Positions 11,438-20,470 of a DNA stretch of 58,751 nucleotides are shown in pieces (position 1 is the stretch's first letter; each line of letters begins with the position of its first letter). A model generated the notes under the pieces. That model saw nothing but the letters and a program-made list of their open reading frames with translations, was not told the origin of the DNA and did no database searches. Location of the stretch: the NCBI GenBank assembly GCA_037447655.1, contig JBBHKE010001145.1:1-58751 (forward strand), given 5' to 3'. The DNA comes from Zygnema cylindricum (lineage: Eukaryota > Streptophyta > Zygnematophyceae > Zygnematales > Zygnemataceae). Both the position numbers and the translations under genes were made by a program.

Positions 11438-11675
11438 TTGTCTTTGGCCAGCCATAACTAATTGCTCAAGGGAACTAATTGCCCAAGGGAGCAAATTCAG
11501 TGATTCTTTTTTCGTTAGACTCAAGGGAGTCTTTCCTCATAGGGGTGAGAATGGTGAGAGTCATTGCCTTCCAGGGTGGTAGTTATTATTGGGGAAACAA
11601 AAGTGGGTTGATGCTATCTTAGTGGCTACTAGTGAACTGTGCATTCTGTAGAGCAACAAAGCCCACAAAATTTCA

Positions 11676-12239
11676 AGTTCAAAAATTTGTGGGCAATCTC
11701 CCACCCAATCTTAAAGTTTCATTCAAAACCACTTGACTGAGGCATATGGCCTCAAATTTACTTTCAAGCAAGCTGCAGAATATGCCGTAAGGTATGAAAT
11801 GCAGACCACCAGGTGAGACACTCATGAGCGACCTATCTCTTCTCCTAGAGAATTTCCGAATCCGAATCCTAATCCACACAACCCATGGCCTAATCCGAGG
11901 CCTCCAAGAGCTCCAGCCATGGGAACACTACCAACAACCCCTTGGGTGCGTATTTGTTTCCGGTGTGGTAACAGTGGTCACAACGCACGTGGCTGTTCAG
12001 ATAAGACTGCAACATGTACTCATTGCAATCAGACAAGTCATTATGTACATCGATGTCACATTAAAAATCCCGATTTCAGTTATCAAAATCAAATTAAAAA
12101 CGGTGGTGTACCTTCTTGCTCGGCAAAATTGGTCACTCCACCTAAAGGAGTAGAGAAAGACAACCCTCCAAAAATCAGCAGGAGGGACCGAGAGAAAGCC
12201 GAGATGCAGGTTACCGTGGCGACCAAGACGAAAGACTAG
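11676..12239 (+). pseudogene. Gypsy-A gag, 3' part with double zinc knuckle
   Basis: The frame before 11919 reads a Gag capsid-like stretch (KFVGNLPPNLKVSFKTT, about 11685-11735), a Pro/Asn-rich linker, then two CCHC knuckles: CFRCGNSGHNARGC (about 11950-11991) and CTHCNQTSHYVHRC (about 12013-12054). The amino part of Gag is missing because Copia-2 abuts at 11675. In a live element this is the capsid and nucleocapsid, which packs RNA. Confidence 0.75.
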
Positions 12240-12525
12240 TTTGCCACGCTTATGGCGCAGGTCAAACCCCAATTAACTGGAATGGCCCAAACTGGGGTCC
12301 ATATGCCCTCTTTTGCTGGTCGATCGCTTTGAGAGTCCACTGTTCAACAGCAGGCAACTCAGTTTAAAGGGACTCTTGATCATAATCGGGATACAAAATC
12401 CATTAAAACCCGTATTCCATTTATCATTTGTTAAAAAACCACTCCTACTAATGCCGGAAACAACCTCTAGCATCACCATTGAAGCATAAACAATCCTAAA
12501 GAGAAGCATACAAGACACTTATAAT

Positions 12526-12903
12526 GTGAAAGAACGTTTATCAATCCATTCCTCCCTGCTTCCTGTTCTGGATAGTAACGGTAAAATCGTAGATCTAACC
12601 CCGGAAGATGTTGCGTTACAGGCTTTTCAAGACCATCGTATTGCTCTCTCCCTTCAAGCTATTACTCTTGAAGAGCGTTCTAGCCTCACTCCTCACTTCA
12701 GTTTCTTGAAAAACAAATTGGTCGTATTCATAGTTAATGGGGTTACCGTGGTATTACCTTTTATGGATGCAGGCAAAAAACTAATTATCCTCGGATCAAA
12801 TTTTGCCATCAAAATAGGTCTTACTGCAGAGCCTGTCCGCGGTATTACAATAGAACCAATATGTTTTCAGTTTCAGAGTCAGTCAGCGACCGATTTCGCA
12901 TAA
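12526..12903 (+). pseudogene. Gypsy-A retropepsin-like protease region
   Basis: A 125-residue open stretch includes VNGVTVVLPFMDAGKK followed by FAIKIGL, which fits the flap-less half of a retroviral-type aspartyl protease: Asp is present (DAG instead of DTG). It lies where Ty3/Gypsy protease should be, between the zinc knuckles and the next domain. The first 60 residues are not recognised. Confidence 0.55.
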
Positions 12904-12977
12904 ACATATGCTCACGCCTTGGTCACCAAGTGTAGTGATTATGAATGCTTGGTTGGTCAAGACGTTATTTTTTGAGT

Positions 12978-12995
12978 GGGGGGGGGGGGGGGGGG
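12978..12995 (+). repeat. Poly-G tract
   Basis: A run of about 18 G (after GAGTG) lies between the protease and methyltransferase parts. A similar run is at about 18081-18092, near the Gypsy-A 3' end. Both may be slippage products or sequencing artefacts. Confidence 0.6.
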
Positions 12996-13214
12996 GAGGG
13001 GAATATGTATGATCAAACATTTTTGTATAGACAAAACAATTTTCCAGAACGCGAAGTTTAGAAACCTCTTATCTCAGCTCTGCAACCCATGCCTACTACG
13101 ACTCATTCTGTGACTGTCTTTCCAGCCTAAGCAACACTTAACATAGGTTTTGATATTCTTGAATCTTTAACAGCGGACAAAATCTCACAAGATCCCCCGG
13201 GAATACCAGAGTTA

Positions 13215-14381
13215 TTGTGCGCACCCGGATTTACCATTGACTCGTCAGATTTTGACCGGCTATATAAATTTACCATACCAATTCTTTTATTTAGTATTCC
13301 TGATTCACCTCTTTTTCCGGTGGATCCTTTTGAGGTTTTGCCTATAAAATGGACACCGGTCAGTTTACAACCCCACCCGAATAGTCTAGTTATCTTAGAT
13401 CTTTTTGCAAGAATTGGTACTTCACTTCTCGCTTGTCTTCGGAACGGTCTTTTCATTAAACATAATTATTTTGTAGACATTGACCCGTTGGCTCGACGTG
13501 CCCAGTTACACCACTGTCAAATCTTGCACGAGCAATATCCTCACCTTTTGCCTCAGTCCGCTTTTCACAACATGCATTCGGCTTTACCACAGGATATCTG
13601 TTTAATACAAAATCATCATTTGTTGGAGTTAGAACCAATTGATCTCCTCTTTGCCGGATGAGAATGCCAAGTATGTCCAGGGCCGAGAAAGGTTTAGGTC
13701 TCGCAGATCCACGTACAAAGTGGTTTTTTTGAGGTAGTGCGTCTTATCCACTTCTTCCAAAAACTAAACCGTTCATTTGGACACATCTTTGAAAAAGTCG
13801 CAGTTTATAATGACCCTCGACCCACGGTTCTCGCAGATTACTAACGTATTGAATCATTAATTGGACCTCCACTGATCATCGATGCCACGCGCCACGGTTC
13901 GCTAGCCCAATGGGATCGTTCCAAGTGGACAAACAAAGTGGACATTGGCCAGCTCCAATAAGCTAATCTCGCTGTCCGACTACCTAACCTTTCAATTCAT
14001 GATGCACTTCTTCCATTTCATAAGGTCCACACATGTATCCAGACGGACTATCCCCATGTTTTTTGTCTTAAAATCCCTGGCTAGCCACTACATGCACTTC
14101 CCACTCTAGTCGCATATCCCCACTCTCACGCATATTCCCATAATGGACGGGGCATACTTCAAAATACTCATAAAGGCAGCTTAGAAGAACCTACTGCTGC
14201 AGAACACAAACACCTGCTACATTTCTTCTCAAGCACCATTGGTGCTATGGGACTCTTCAAGAGGCAACGCTGCACTTTATTTGGTCATGTCATGGATCCC
14301 CAATCACTGTCATTTGTCTTGGGTTCGCAGCCGGTCGATATGCTCAAAACCATCCGTCTCAATCCGCTAGGGGAGGGCTGA
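13215..14381 (+). pseudogene. Cytosine-5 DNA methyltransferase (DNMT3-like) inside Gypsy-A
   Basis: An intact stretch to 13661 holds motif I (VILDLFARIGTS, 13389 onward; SAM binding) and motif II (YFVDIDPLAR). Motif IV follows at 13653-13670: FAG, a stop where Trp would stand, then ECQ, so the catalytic Cys (13665-13667) is kept but the usual Pro before it is Glu. After small frame changes come FFEVVRLIHFFQ, motif VI as FEKVAVYNDPRP (13788-; ENV reads EKV), IIDATRHGSLAQWDRSKW (motif VIII region, about 13875-13930) and a motif X-like RQRCTLFGHVMDP (14262-). Motif order I to X is canonical, as in DNMT3 and not the permuted DRM type. It would methylate DNA cytosines; this copy is broken by stops. 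Confidence 0.82.
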
Positions 14382-14558
14382 CACCATTCAAACACACATC
14401 ATCTAAATCCTCACCTTCTCTTCGGGTACAACATTTCAGCTCTCTCTATTTCCTTCCCCTATTAAATCTGACACAGATCGCACTTTTTATGATTTTCTGG
14501 AACCTAGTCACATGAGTTGGTCCCTCCCAGCATACACATCTACTAGATCTCAAGTACC

Positions 14559-14563
14559 GGTAC
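14559..14563. repeat. Left target-site duplication of inverted solo LTR
   Basis: GGTAC here equals GGTAC at 15145-15149 on the other side of the LTR. Confidence 0.8.
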
Positions 14564-15144
14564 TGTAAAAGAGGCACGCTACACCACAACACGTTACAGT
14601 GCACAGCGGAAAACACTGAGGATCTTCCCGTAGCAACAGCAGGAATACACAGAACTCACAGACAAGGTTGAGCTTTATTACTTGAGAGAGAGTACAAAGT
14701 TGCGCTAGCTGTGTAGGTCTACTCCAAGTGTCTCATTCACTCGGTCTACTTGCCTATTTAAACTAGCTAACTGCTAGTCAACCTAGTACTATACNNNNNN
14801 NNNNCGTCGTCGCGTCGTATCGTTGAGTCATCGCGTCGTCGCGTCGTACAACCTAGTACTATACAGCTGTACACGTGGGCCTTCGCGGCCAACCGAGATC
14901 TATCCAAAACTTCCTTCTAGAACTATACAGTTCCAACTACATTCTGCGGCGTTGCTATGCTGCGCTGCTGCGCTACTGAGTTGCTATGCTGCGCTGCTGC
15001 GCTACCAAGTTGCTATGCTGCTATGCTGCGCTGGTCTGGAATCGCAGCTGCGCAGCTCTGGAATCGCAACTGCGCTGCTCTGAAATCGCAACAATAGCAG
15101 CCTAGCCCCAGCCACTAAGTACCCAATTCTGTAACCCTGTTACA
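14564..15144 (-). mobile_element. Inverted solo LTR of the Gypsy-B family, with assembly gap
   Basis: On the minus strand it matches the LTRs at 19031-19507 and 25816-26298 from TGTAA to TTTTACA. No internal element sequence accompanies it, and both sides have GGTAC, so it is a solo LTR left by recombination between two LTRs. It separates the methyltransferase from the RT of Gypsy-A. It contains imperfect GCTATGCTGCGCTGCTGCG repeats (14945-15045) as the full LTRs do, and a 10-N gap. Confidence 0.88.
14795..14804. other. Assembly gap (10 N)
   Basis: Ten N. The 15 bases before it (AACCTAGTACTATAC, 14780-14794) are repeated at 14849-14863, after a CGTCGTCGCGTCGTA-type repeat that the other LTR copies lack. 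The segment 14805-14863 is therefore probably misassembled or locally duplicated. Confidence 0.95.
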
Positions 15145-15196
15145 GGTACGGGCATCCCTACACTGGAGAGTTGCATTTCCGTCTAGAAGTTGCATC

Positions 15197-16030
15197 ATGC
15201 AGTCAATTTTTGCATCAACCCTAGTCACGTATGAGTTGGGACACTCCTTAATAGCGGAGGAACAGCTAGCATTTGCTCAAGCCATGGAAGCCATGACCAT
15301 TAACACTCCTCAAAAACCGACATGGAAATTTGGGACGGGGCTAACAAAACCTGAACACGAACTTTTAGATGGAGTCATAAACCGACGTATATACGCATTT
15401 TCTTTCTCCGTGAAAAACTTAGGTCGACATACCACTTACAAAATGTCAATAGACGTGGAAGATGACAGACCTTTATTTAAGCCCAAGTTTTGTCTCTCAG
15501 AAACTCAATGGGAATCCGGAGACAAACGTTGCATAGATTTTGAAAAGGCAGGTCTGATTTATAGGTCCAATTCCACCTTTACGGCGCCCACCGTCATACT
15601 TCGTAAAAAAGACATGGAGGGGAATTTTACAGAACGTCGCATGTGTGGGGACTATCGAGAATTGAATTCACGTACAATCTAGGACCGACATCCAATGCCG
15701 TTAGCAAAGGACATTTTTGATCATGTCGGAGGTGCTAAATATTTCAGCATCTTAGATTTGCAACAGGGGTTTAACCAAATCGAAATAGAGGAAATGTTTA
15801 TACACAAGACTGCATTTTGGGGAATCGACGGGCGTTGGGAATGGGCAGTTATGACCTTTGGCCTAAAAAATGCACCAACTGTATTCCAAAAAGTCATAAA
15901 CTCAGTCTTGGGGGAATGTAAGTTTGCCTTTTGCTATATCGCTGATCTAATCATCGCTTCAACCTCTATAGAGGAACATACAGTGCATATAGAGTGGGTA
16001 TTGAAGGAATTAAAAAAGGTATGACTCAAA
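15197..16030 (+). pseudogene. Gypsy-A reverse transcriptase
   Basis: Two open pieces in nearly one line (15197-15682 and 15695-16024) give a Ty3/Gypsy RT: RRMCGDYRELNSRT, FSILDLQQGFNQIEI (first catalytic Asp present), MTFGLKNAPTVFQ and the active-site box, which reads YIADLIIAS (15935-). The first Asp of the DD pair is Ala (codon GCT at 15941), which would kill polymerase activity. A stop at 15680-15682 separates the pieces. The family copies DNA from RNA. Confidence 0.85.
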
Positions 16031-16193
16031 TGTCATCCTGCCAAATGCACTTTTGGGGGCCGAAAGGGTACAACTGATTTGACTAGCCCGGGTGCATTCC
16101 TAAGGTAAGCCAATAATAATCCGAGGTTTGTTCCTAGTTTTAACACACTTGCATCTCCACTAAATGAAATCTTGAAATATCAGTTCCGTTCAC

Positions 16194-16652
16194 GTGGGGA
16201 CCCTCTCAGATCAAGACATTTCAGGGATTAAAGAACACACTCCCACCGCTCGCATTCTTTGTCCACCAAATCATATGTTACCATTTTGCCTACAGACAAA
16301 CTTTGGTAAGCCCGCTATTGCGGCCATCCGAACTCAGCCCGAATTCACAGGTGAGGAATATGTGGTGGCTTATGCCAGTCGAAGCAACAATAAAGCGGAA
16401 TCGAATTACAGTGGTTATGAGGGGGAGTGCTTTGCTACAGTTTGGAAAATTGTGCATTTCCGCCAATATCTTTATGGCAAACATTTCACCCTTCTTCCTG
16501 ACCATCAACCATTGCATGGGCTCATGACCAATGACAAGTTGTCATGCATATTAGCCCGCTGGGCTTTTATTTTGCAAGAATATGATATGGAAATAATCCA
16601 TCGACCCGGGCTCCTCAGTTTGAATGCCGACATCCTTTCCATGAACCATTAA
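16194..16652 (+). pseudogene. Gypsy-A RNase H
   Basis: The Ty3-type RNase H pattern is visible: VVAYASRSNNKAESNYSGYE, GECFATVWKIVHFRQYLYG, PDHQPLHGL, IIHRPG and NADILS. The part before 16260 (connection from RT) is frameshifted. It would degrade the RNA strand of the RNA:DNA hybrid. Confidence 0.8.
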
Positions 16653-16673
16653 CCCAACTCTACCAATAATAGG

Positions 16674-17470
16674 GTGCGACAAGATGTCGATGGCGAACTA
16701 GTTGCATCTCTATCGGTTGGAGCACATCTGATTTACAGTTTTCCAGCACCTACAAATCACAAAACCAAACACGATCCATGGCGGGAGAGCTCGTTGATTC
16801 TCTTTTTATCTACCCAGTCTTTTGGAGCAGGCATGCTATCAGTGGAAGAGGAGCGCGTTCGGAAGAGGGCCCAAAGCTACTTATGGATGGGGGGCTCACT
16901 TATTCGTCTTCTCTCAGATGGAAGTCATCGGCATGTTCCACGGCCAACGGAACGACTATTGCTTATTAATCAGATTCATAGAGATCTTGAACATTTTGGT
17001 ACTAAACGGACCTTGAGTTTAGTGCAGAAGCGCTATTGGTGGTCTTGCATGCAGGTCGACGTGGCATCGGTATTTCACAAATGCAGAACATGTGATCGGT
17101 TACAAACTTCATTTTCTAACTCACCACCGCAGCTTTTAAGGAGCATGTGCTCCTCCGATATGGAGCCCCTGCAAAAGTACTTGCGGACTAGGGAACAGTG
17201 CTTCGTGGCGAATTTTAGGGGATCTTAGATGAGGCGCCAATCGACCATCGGTGAACGAGTGGCGACTATCCTCAAGCAAACGGCTTGGTGGAGAGGGTTG
17301 TAGAAACAATTAAGCGGGCTTTGCGTAAACAGTGTTCGAAAAAACAGATTACGGTGTGGGATGAATCTTTAAGATGCATTGTTATGGGTTATCGGATGTT
17401 TCTACTGGCTAGCTTGGAAAACTTCAGTCCCTATTATGTGTGGTTTGGTGAAAAACCACTACTAGGTAGA
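16674..17470 (+). pseudogene. Gypsy-A integrase, core partly deleted
   Basis: A zinc-binding HHCC motif (HRDLEH, about 16977; CRTCDR, about 17083-17100) is followed after SNSPPQLL (about 17135) directly by the late core. The segment with the first catalytic Asp is missing, a gap of perhaps 250 bases. The second Asp (GAC 17186-17188) and the catalytic Glu (GAG 17291-17293, NGLVERVVETIKRAL) are present, with stops near 17189, 17225 and 17250. The piece cannot integrate DNA. Confidence 0.75.
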
Positions 17471-17471
17471 A

Positions 17472-18045
17472 ATGTATAGAAAGCCGCTAGCTTGCCTTTG
17501 CCTCTTATGCTGGATACACTTTTTTTGGAAGAACTTACTAACCGAGCGTTGCTATTTGCTAGGGAAGTGCCCATGGCCTTTGAAAATTTGCAGATTGCCT
17601 AGCATCGTGACTCCTTATGGTTTGCTACAACTCGCAGTGGCAGCTATCGGCCACAACAGAAACCTTTCCGAGTGGGAGACTATGTTTTTATGCGACAGCA
17701 AACTCTTGACACACTCGACGAAAGTTTAAACTCATATTTTGAGGGTTACCGGAATCGACTCTAATGGGTTACTGAGTTTACAACGGGTCGACACGCGCAC
17801 CTTGCGGGAGCATTCAAAAAACTATGCTCCATGCTACTTACCCGATCTTTCCCACAATATAGACCCGTGGCGGATGCCGATCACCGAGGCCACTGAGTGT
17901 CAATTTTGCCAACGCTCGGATGGAGAGACTACTATGTTGCTCTGTAACCACTGCGATTTGGGATTCCATATGGTGTGCTTCGTCCCACATCTGCACACTA
18001 TTCCGGCTGGATAATGGTTTTGCCACGGATGTCGCGACTTACCTA
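17472..18045 (+). pseudogene. Gypsy-A integrase C-terminus with PHD finger
   Basis: After a frame change a GPY-like segment reads PFRVGDYVFMRQQ (about 17660-17700) and, from 17739, TGIDSNGLLSLQRVDTRTL. Then a PHD finger runs from 17898 to 18032 with the Cys4-His-Cys3 pattern: CQFC, CNHC, FHMVC and FCHGC, with spacing C-x2-C-x11-C-x2-C-x4-H-x2-C-x13-C-x2-C. One stop (18012-18014, before WFCHGC) lies inside. PHD fingers commonly bind histone H3 tails, so it could guide integration to chromatin, as chromodomains do in chromoviruses. The role is inferred. Confidence 0.78.
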
Positions 18046-18094
18046 CTATTCTTACCAGCTCCTCTGCAGGCTAACAAGCTAGGGGGGGGGGGGG

Positions 18095-19030
18095 TTCCAT
18101 CCTTATCTACCTGACCTTGCTTTGCCTTTTGTTTATTTGTTTGGCATGTTTCATTTTTCGGGCAGATTCATTTATCATTTTTTGCGGTATATATGTTTTC
18201 TACACCGGTTATGGTCAGGCATACTGTACCTATGGAATGTTTATCTATTTTCTGGAGTTTATCGACGACCCAAGCTGGATTTGATGCATTCCATTCACGG
18301 TTGTACTGTCATGCACGACAGCTATCACGTCGTAAGACGTCGGCAGGTATTTCTACTTAGTTGAATACTAATTGATGTATAGGTGATGTGACACGTTCAT
18401 ATCCGAAATTACAGTTGGAGATACGGACGGGATAAAGACCGGATTATACTCACGTACAGTACAACGGGAACACGATGTGGAATCAGCGTGGAACTAGACT
18501 GGGGTACGGCATCCGATGTCAAGAACTCAAACGGCTCCAAACCTGACATATGTCTGAAGTCATGAATCCTTGAAGGTTAACGCAATATTTTTTGCTTAGC
18601 TTAGGGATCATTTTTATCCTCGAGGTGTAGATGTAAGGCATATCGAGGTGGCCACGGAGCGGTCGTCTTCAAAAACTGGCAGCGTTTGAACATAGAAACT
18701 TGCATGCTCACAAACATATAGGAATTAGTGTGGTTGTACGGTTAGAAAAATCATAGGATAAATGCCATTTGGCATTTTAAGAACATTTGCAAATTCAAGC
18801 ACGGCAATCCAACATTGGGAAATTGTCATTTTCAGGCAAACATTTTCTCTGGATTTGTCGAACCTTGTTTCAATTAGGGTTTCACCAAAATATTTAGTGC
18901 CAGGCTAGTTTGAGTTACGGATTTTCTTTCAGACCCATAGTCTATGCTAGTGATTGTCTCTGATCTCTATATTATCCTTTGTACCAAGTCCTTACCTAAT
19001 CGATCAGCGCAAACCAGCCTGCAATGTTTT
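18095..19030 (+). other. Probable Gypsy-A 3' region, no gene seen
   Basis: The stretch 18098-18335 is repeated, with about 80-90 percent identity by eye, at 26519-26690 and 27863-27910 (shared GCAGATTCATTTATC, TGGATTTGATG, TGTACTGTCATGCACGACA), so it is repetitive and probably LTR or UTR of Gypsy-A. From 18365 to 19030 I see no ORF or other repeat; it may be the rest of that LTR. Confidence 0.45.
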
Positions 19031-19507
19031 TGTAATAGGATTACAAGATTCGGGTACTTAGTGGCTAGAGCTAGGCTGTTATAGTTGCGATTCCAGAGCA
19101 GCGCAGCTGGGATTCCAGACCAGCGCAGCATAGCAACTTAGCAGTGTAACAATTTGATAGCGCCGTAACATAGCAGCGCAGCATAGCAACGCCGCAGAAT
19201 GTAGAATGAGCGGTACAGTTCTAGAAGAATGTTGGATAGATCTAGGTTGACCGGAAAGGTCCACATGTACAGCGTACCGTACTAGTTTGACTAGCACCTA
19301 GTTAGTTTAAATAGTCAGGTGGGCCTGTGAATAGAGCACCTCAAGTAGACCTACACAGCTAACGCAACCTTGTACTCTCTTTAAAGTAATAAAGCGCAAC
19401 CTTGTCCGTGAGTTCTGTGTGCTCCTGCTGTTGCTACTGGAAGATCCTTGGTGGTTTTCGCCTGTGCACTGTGACGTGTTGTGTTGTATTGTCACCTCTT
19501 TTACACT
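19031..19507 (+). repeat. Gypsy-B 5' LTR
   Basis: It runs from TGTAATAGG to TTTTACA. It contains CAGCGCAGCATAGCAAC-type short repeats (19095-19195), a TATA-like GTTTAAATAG (about 19306) and a poly-A signal AATAAA (19388-19393), which lets U3, R and U5 be guessed. Confidence 0.9.
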
Positions 19508-19508
19508 G

Positions 19509-19520
19509 GTATCATAGCTT
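19509..19520 (+). promoter_or_regulatory. Gypsy-B primer-binding site
   Basis: TGGTATCATAGC, two bases after the 5' LTR, differs by one base from the usual initiator-Met tRNA primer site (TGGTATCAGAGC). Confidence 0.8.
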
Positions 19521-19539
19521 TTACCCGTGACTCGAGAGC

Positions 19540-20470
19540 ATGGGTGAACATGGCGTATCTACTACAGAAATGTTGGCGCAAGTTCTCAGGGAGTTGGAAA
19601 GTGTGAGATTACAGAACGCGCAGCTGAGTAACACCTTCAAAGCCTTGGAGTCGCGTCTAGGGGAGCGACCTCATGGAAGCGTAGAGAGAGACTCTCGGAG
19701 ACCGAAATTAAGACTTCCCGACGAGTTTGACCCTGCAAGACACAAGAACCTTGACTCATGGCTATTCTCCGTGGCGAACTATCTCGAGAATTTTCCTAGC
19801 CTATCGGATCGTGAGAAGATTCACTACGCGGGTGGTCTTCTTAAAGGGGCAGCGTGGGCTTGGTGGAGAACATTGGTAGAGGACGATGAGTTACCGACCG
19901 TCTGTGCGCTCTTCGTTCAACTCCTCCGCGACACTTGACAGCCCGTCAACACGATGAAGGCGGCGGAGATAAGATCGCAGTATTGAAGCAACGAACTTCA
20001 GTGATGGAGTTTACGCAGCGGTTCTTAGAGTGCAAAGTTCAAATACCTACGATGACAGAGGATGAAGTCGTGGATCGCTACGTGAAGGGGCTTAAGTCAT
20101 CTATTCGTAGAGATGTGGAACAATGGTTTGCTCGGGAAAGCACGACTCCTCCTCTCTCGGCAATCATCCAGTTTGCGGAGCGGACCGATTTAATCGACTT
20201 TAACCTCCGGAGACCGTATCACTACAGGTCGAGTAGTAGCGGAGGACATCGACGAGACGAAGGTCCAACCCCCATGGAGCTCGGCGCAATTAATGAGGAT
20301 AAGGAAGCGGTCAACGTCCTGCGAAGAAAGAAGAAAACTACCAAGACCAAGACCAATGACTTATCCCCCGAGGAAATCCAGCGGACGAGGCAAAATGGCC
20401 TATGCTTCCAGTGCGGTTCTCCTGATCATATGGCTCGAGAGTGTCCAAAACGGAAAGGTCCCAAAAAGGG
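19540..20470 (+). pseudogene. Gypsy-B gag
   Basis: The ATG at 19540 opens a Gag: coiled-coil start (LRELESVRLQNAQL), then a Ty3-type capsid (KNLDSWLFSVANYL, AWAWWRTL). A frameshift near 19935 moves the rest to another frame, which ends in one CCHC knuckle, CFQCGSPDHMAREC (about 20404-20445). The capsid and nucleocapsid pack the genomic RNA. Only the one frame change breaks it. Confidence 0.82.

Larger units (their letters stand above)
7081..11675 (+). mobile_element. Copia-2: main body and 3' LTR, older host of Copia-1
   Basis: Internal Copia sequence related to Copia-1 resumes directly after Copia-1 and ends in a polypurine tract (10560-10572) and a 3' LTR at 10573-11675. Most of gag is missing: only about 80 bases lie between the leader and the zinc-knuckle remnant, against roughly 850 in Copia-1. 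Frame breaks are common. On the right it abuts Gypsy-A gag, so Copia-2 probably inserted into Gypsy-A; the left Gypsy-A part would be outside the window. Confidence 0.75.
10573..11675 (+). repeat. Copia-2 3' LTR
   Basis: It starts TGTTGAAAAAGG and ends CACAAAATTTCA. It carries the GCCATGGCTGCC box (about 10650), a small MITE (10694-10891), the antisense tRNA-like segment (10922-10985), a conserved middle with CATACAATAAGTACATCGCCC (about 11290) shared with the solo LTR near 27350, and a clear TATA box (11427-11437). Confidence 0.75.
11676..18364 (+). mobile_element. Gypsy-A: Ty3/Gypsy element with DNA methyltransferase and PHD finger
   Basis: Domain order on the plus strand: Gag C-terminal part with two zinc knuckles (to 12240), protease (12526-12903), DNMT3-like cytosine methyltransferase (13215-14381), RT (15197-16030), RNase H (16194-16652), integrase HHCC and partial core (16960-17470), then a PHD finger (17898-18032). 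RT before integrase makes it Ty3/Gypsy. The 5' end is lost where Copia-2 abuts; an inverted solo LTR (14564-15144) interrupts it between DNMT and RT. The 3' end is not firmly placed: sequence from about 18095 recurs near 26515-26690 and is probably its 3' LTR or UTR. Stops, frameshifts, an RT active-site change and an integrase deletion make the copy inactive. Confidence 0.85.

Noticed and set aside
14945-15045. CRISPR-like or satellite array of GCTATGCTGCGCTG units
   Set aside because: Short imperfect repeats also present inside the other Gypsy-B LTRs; they are LTR sequence.
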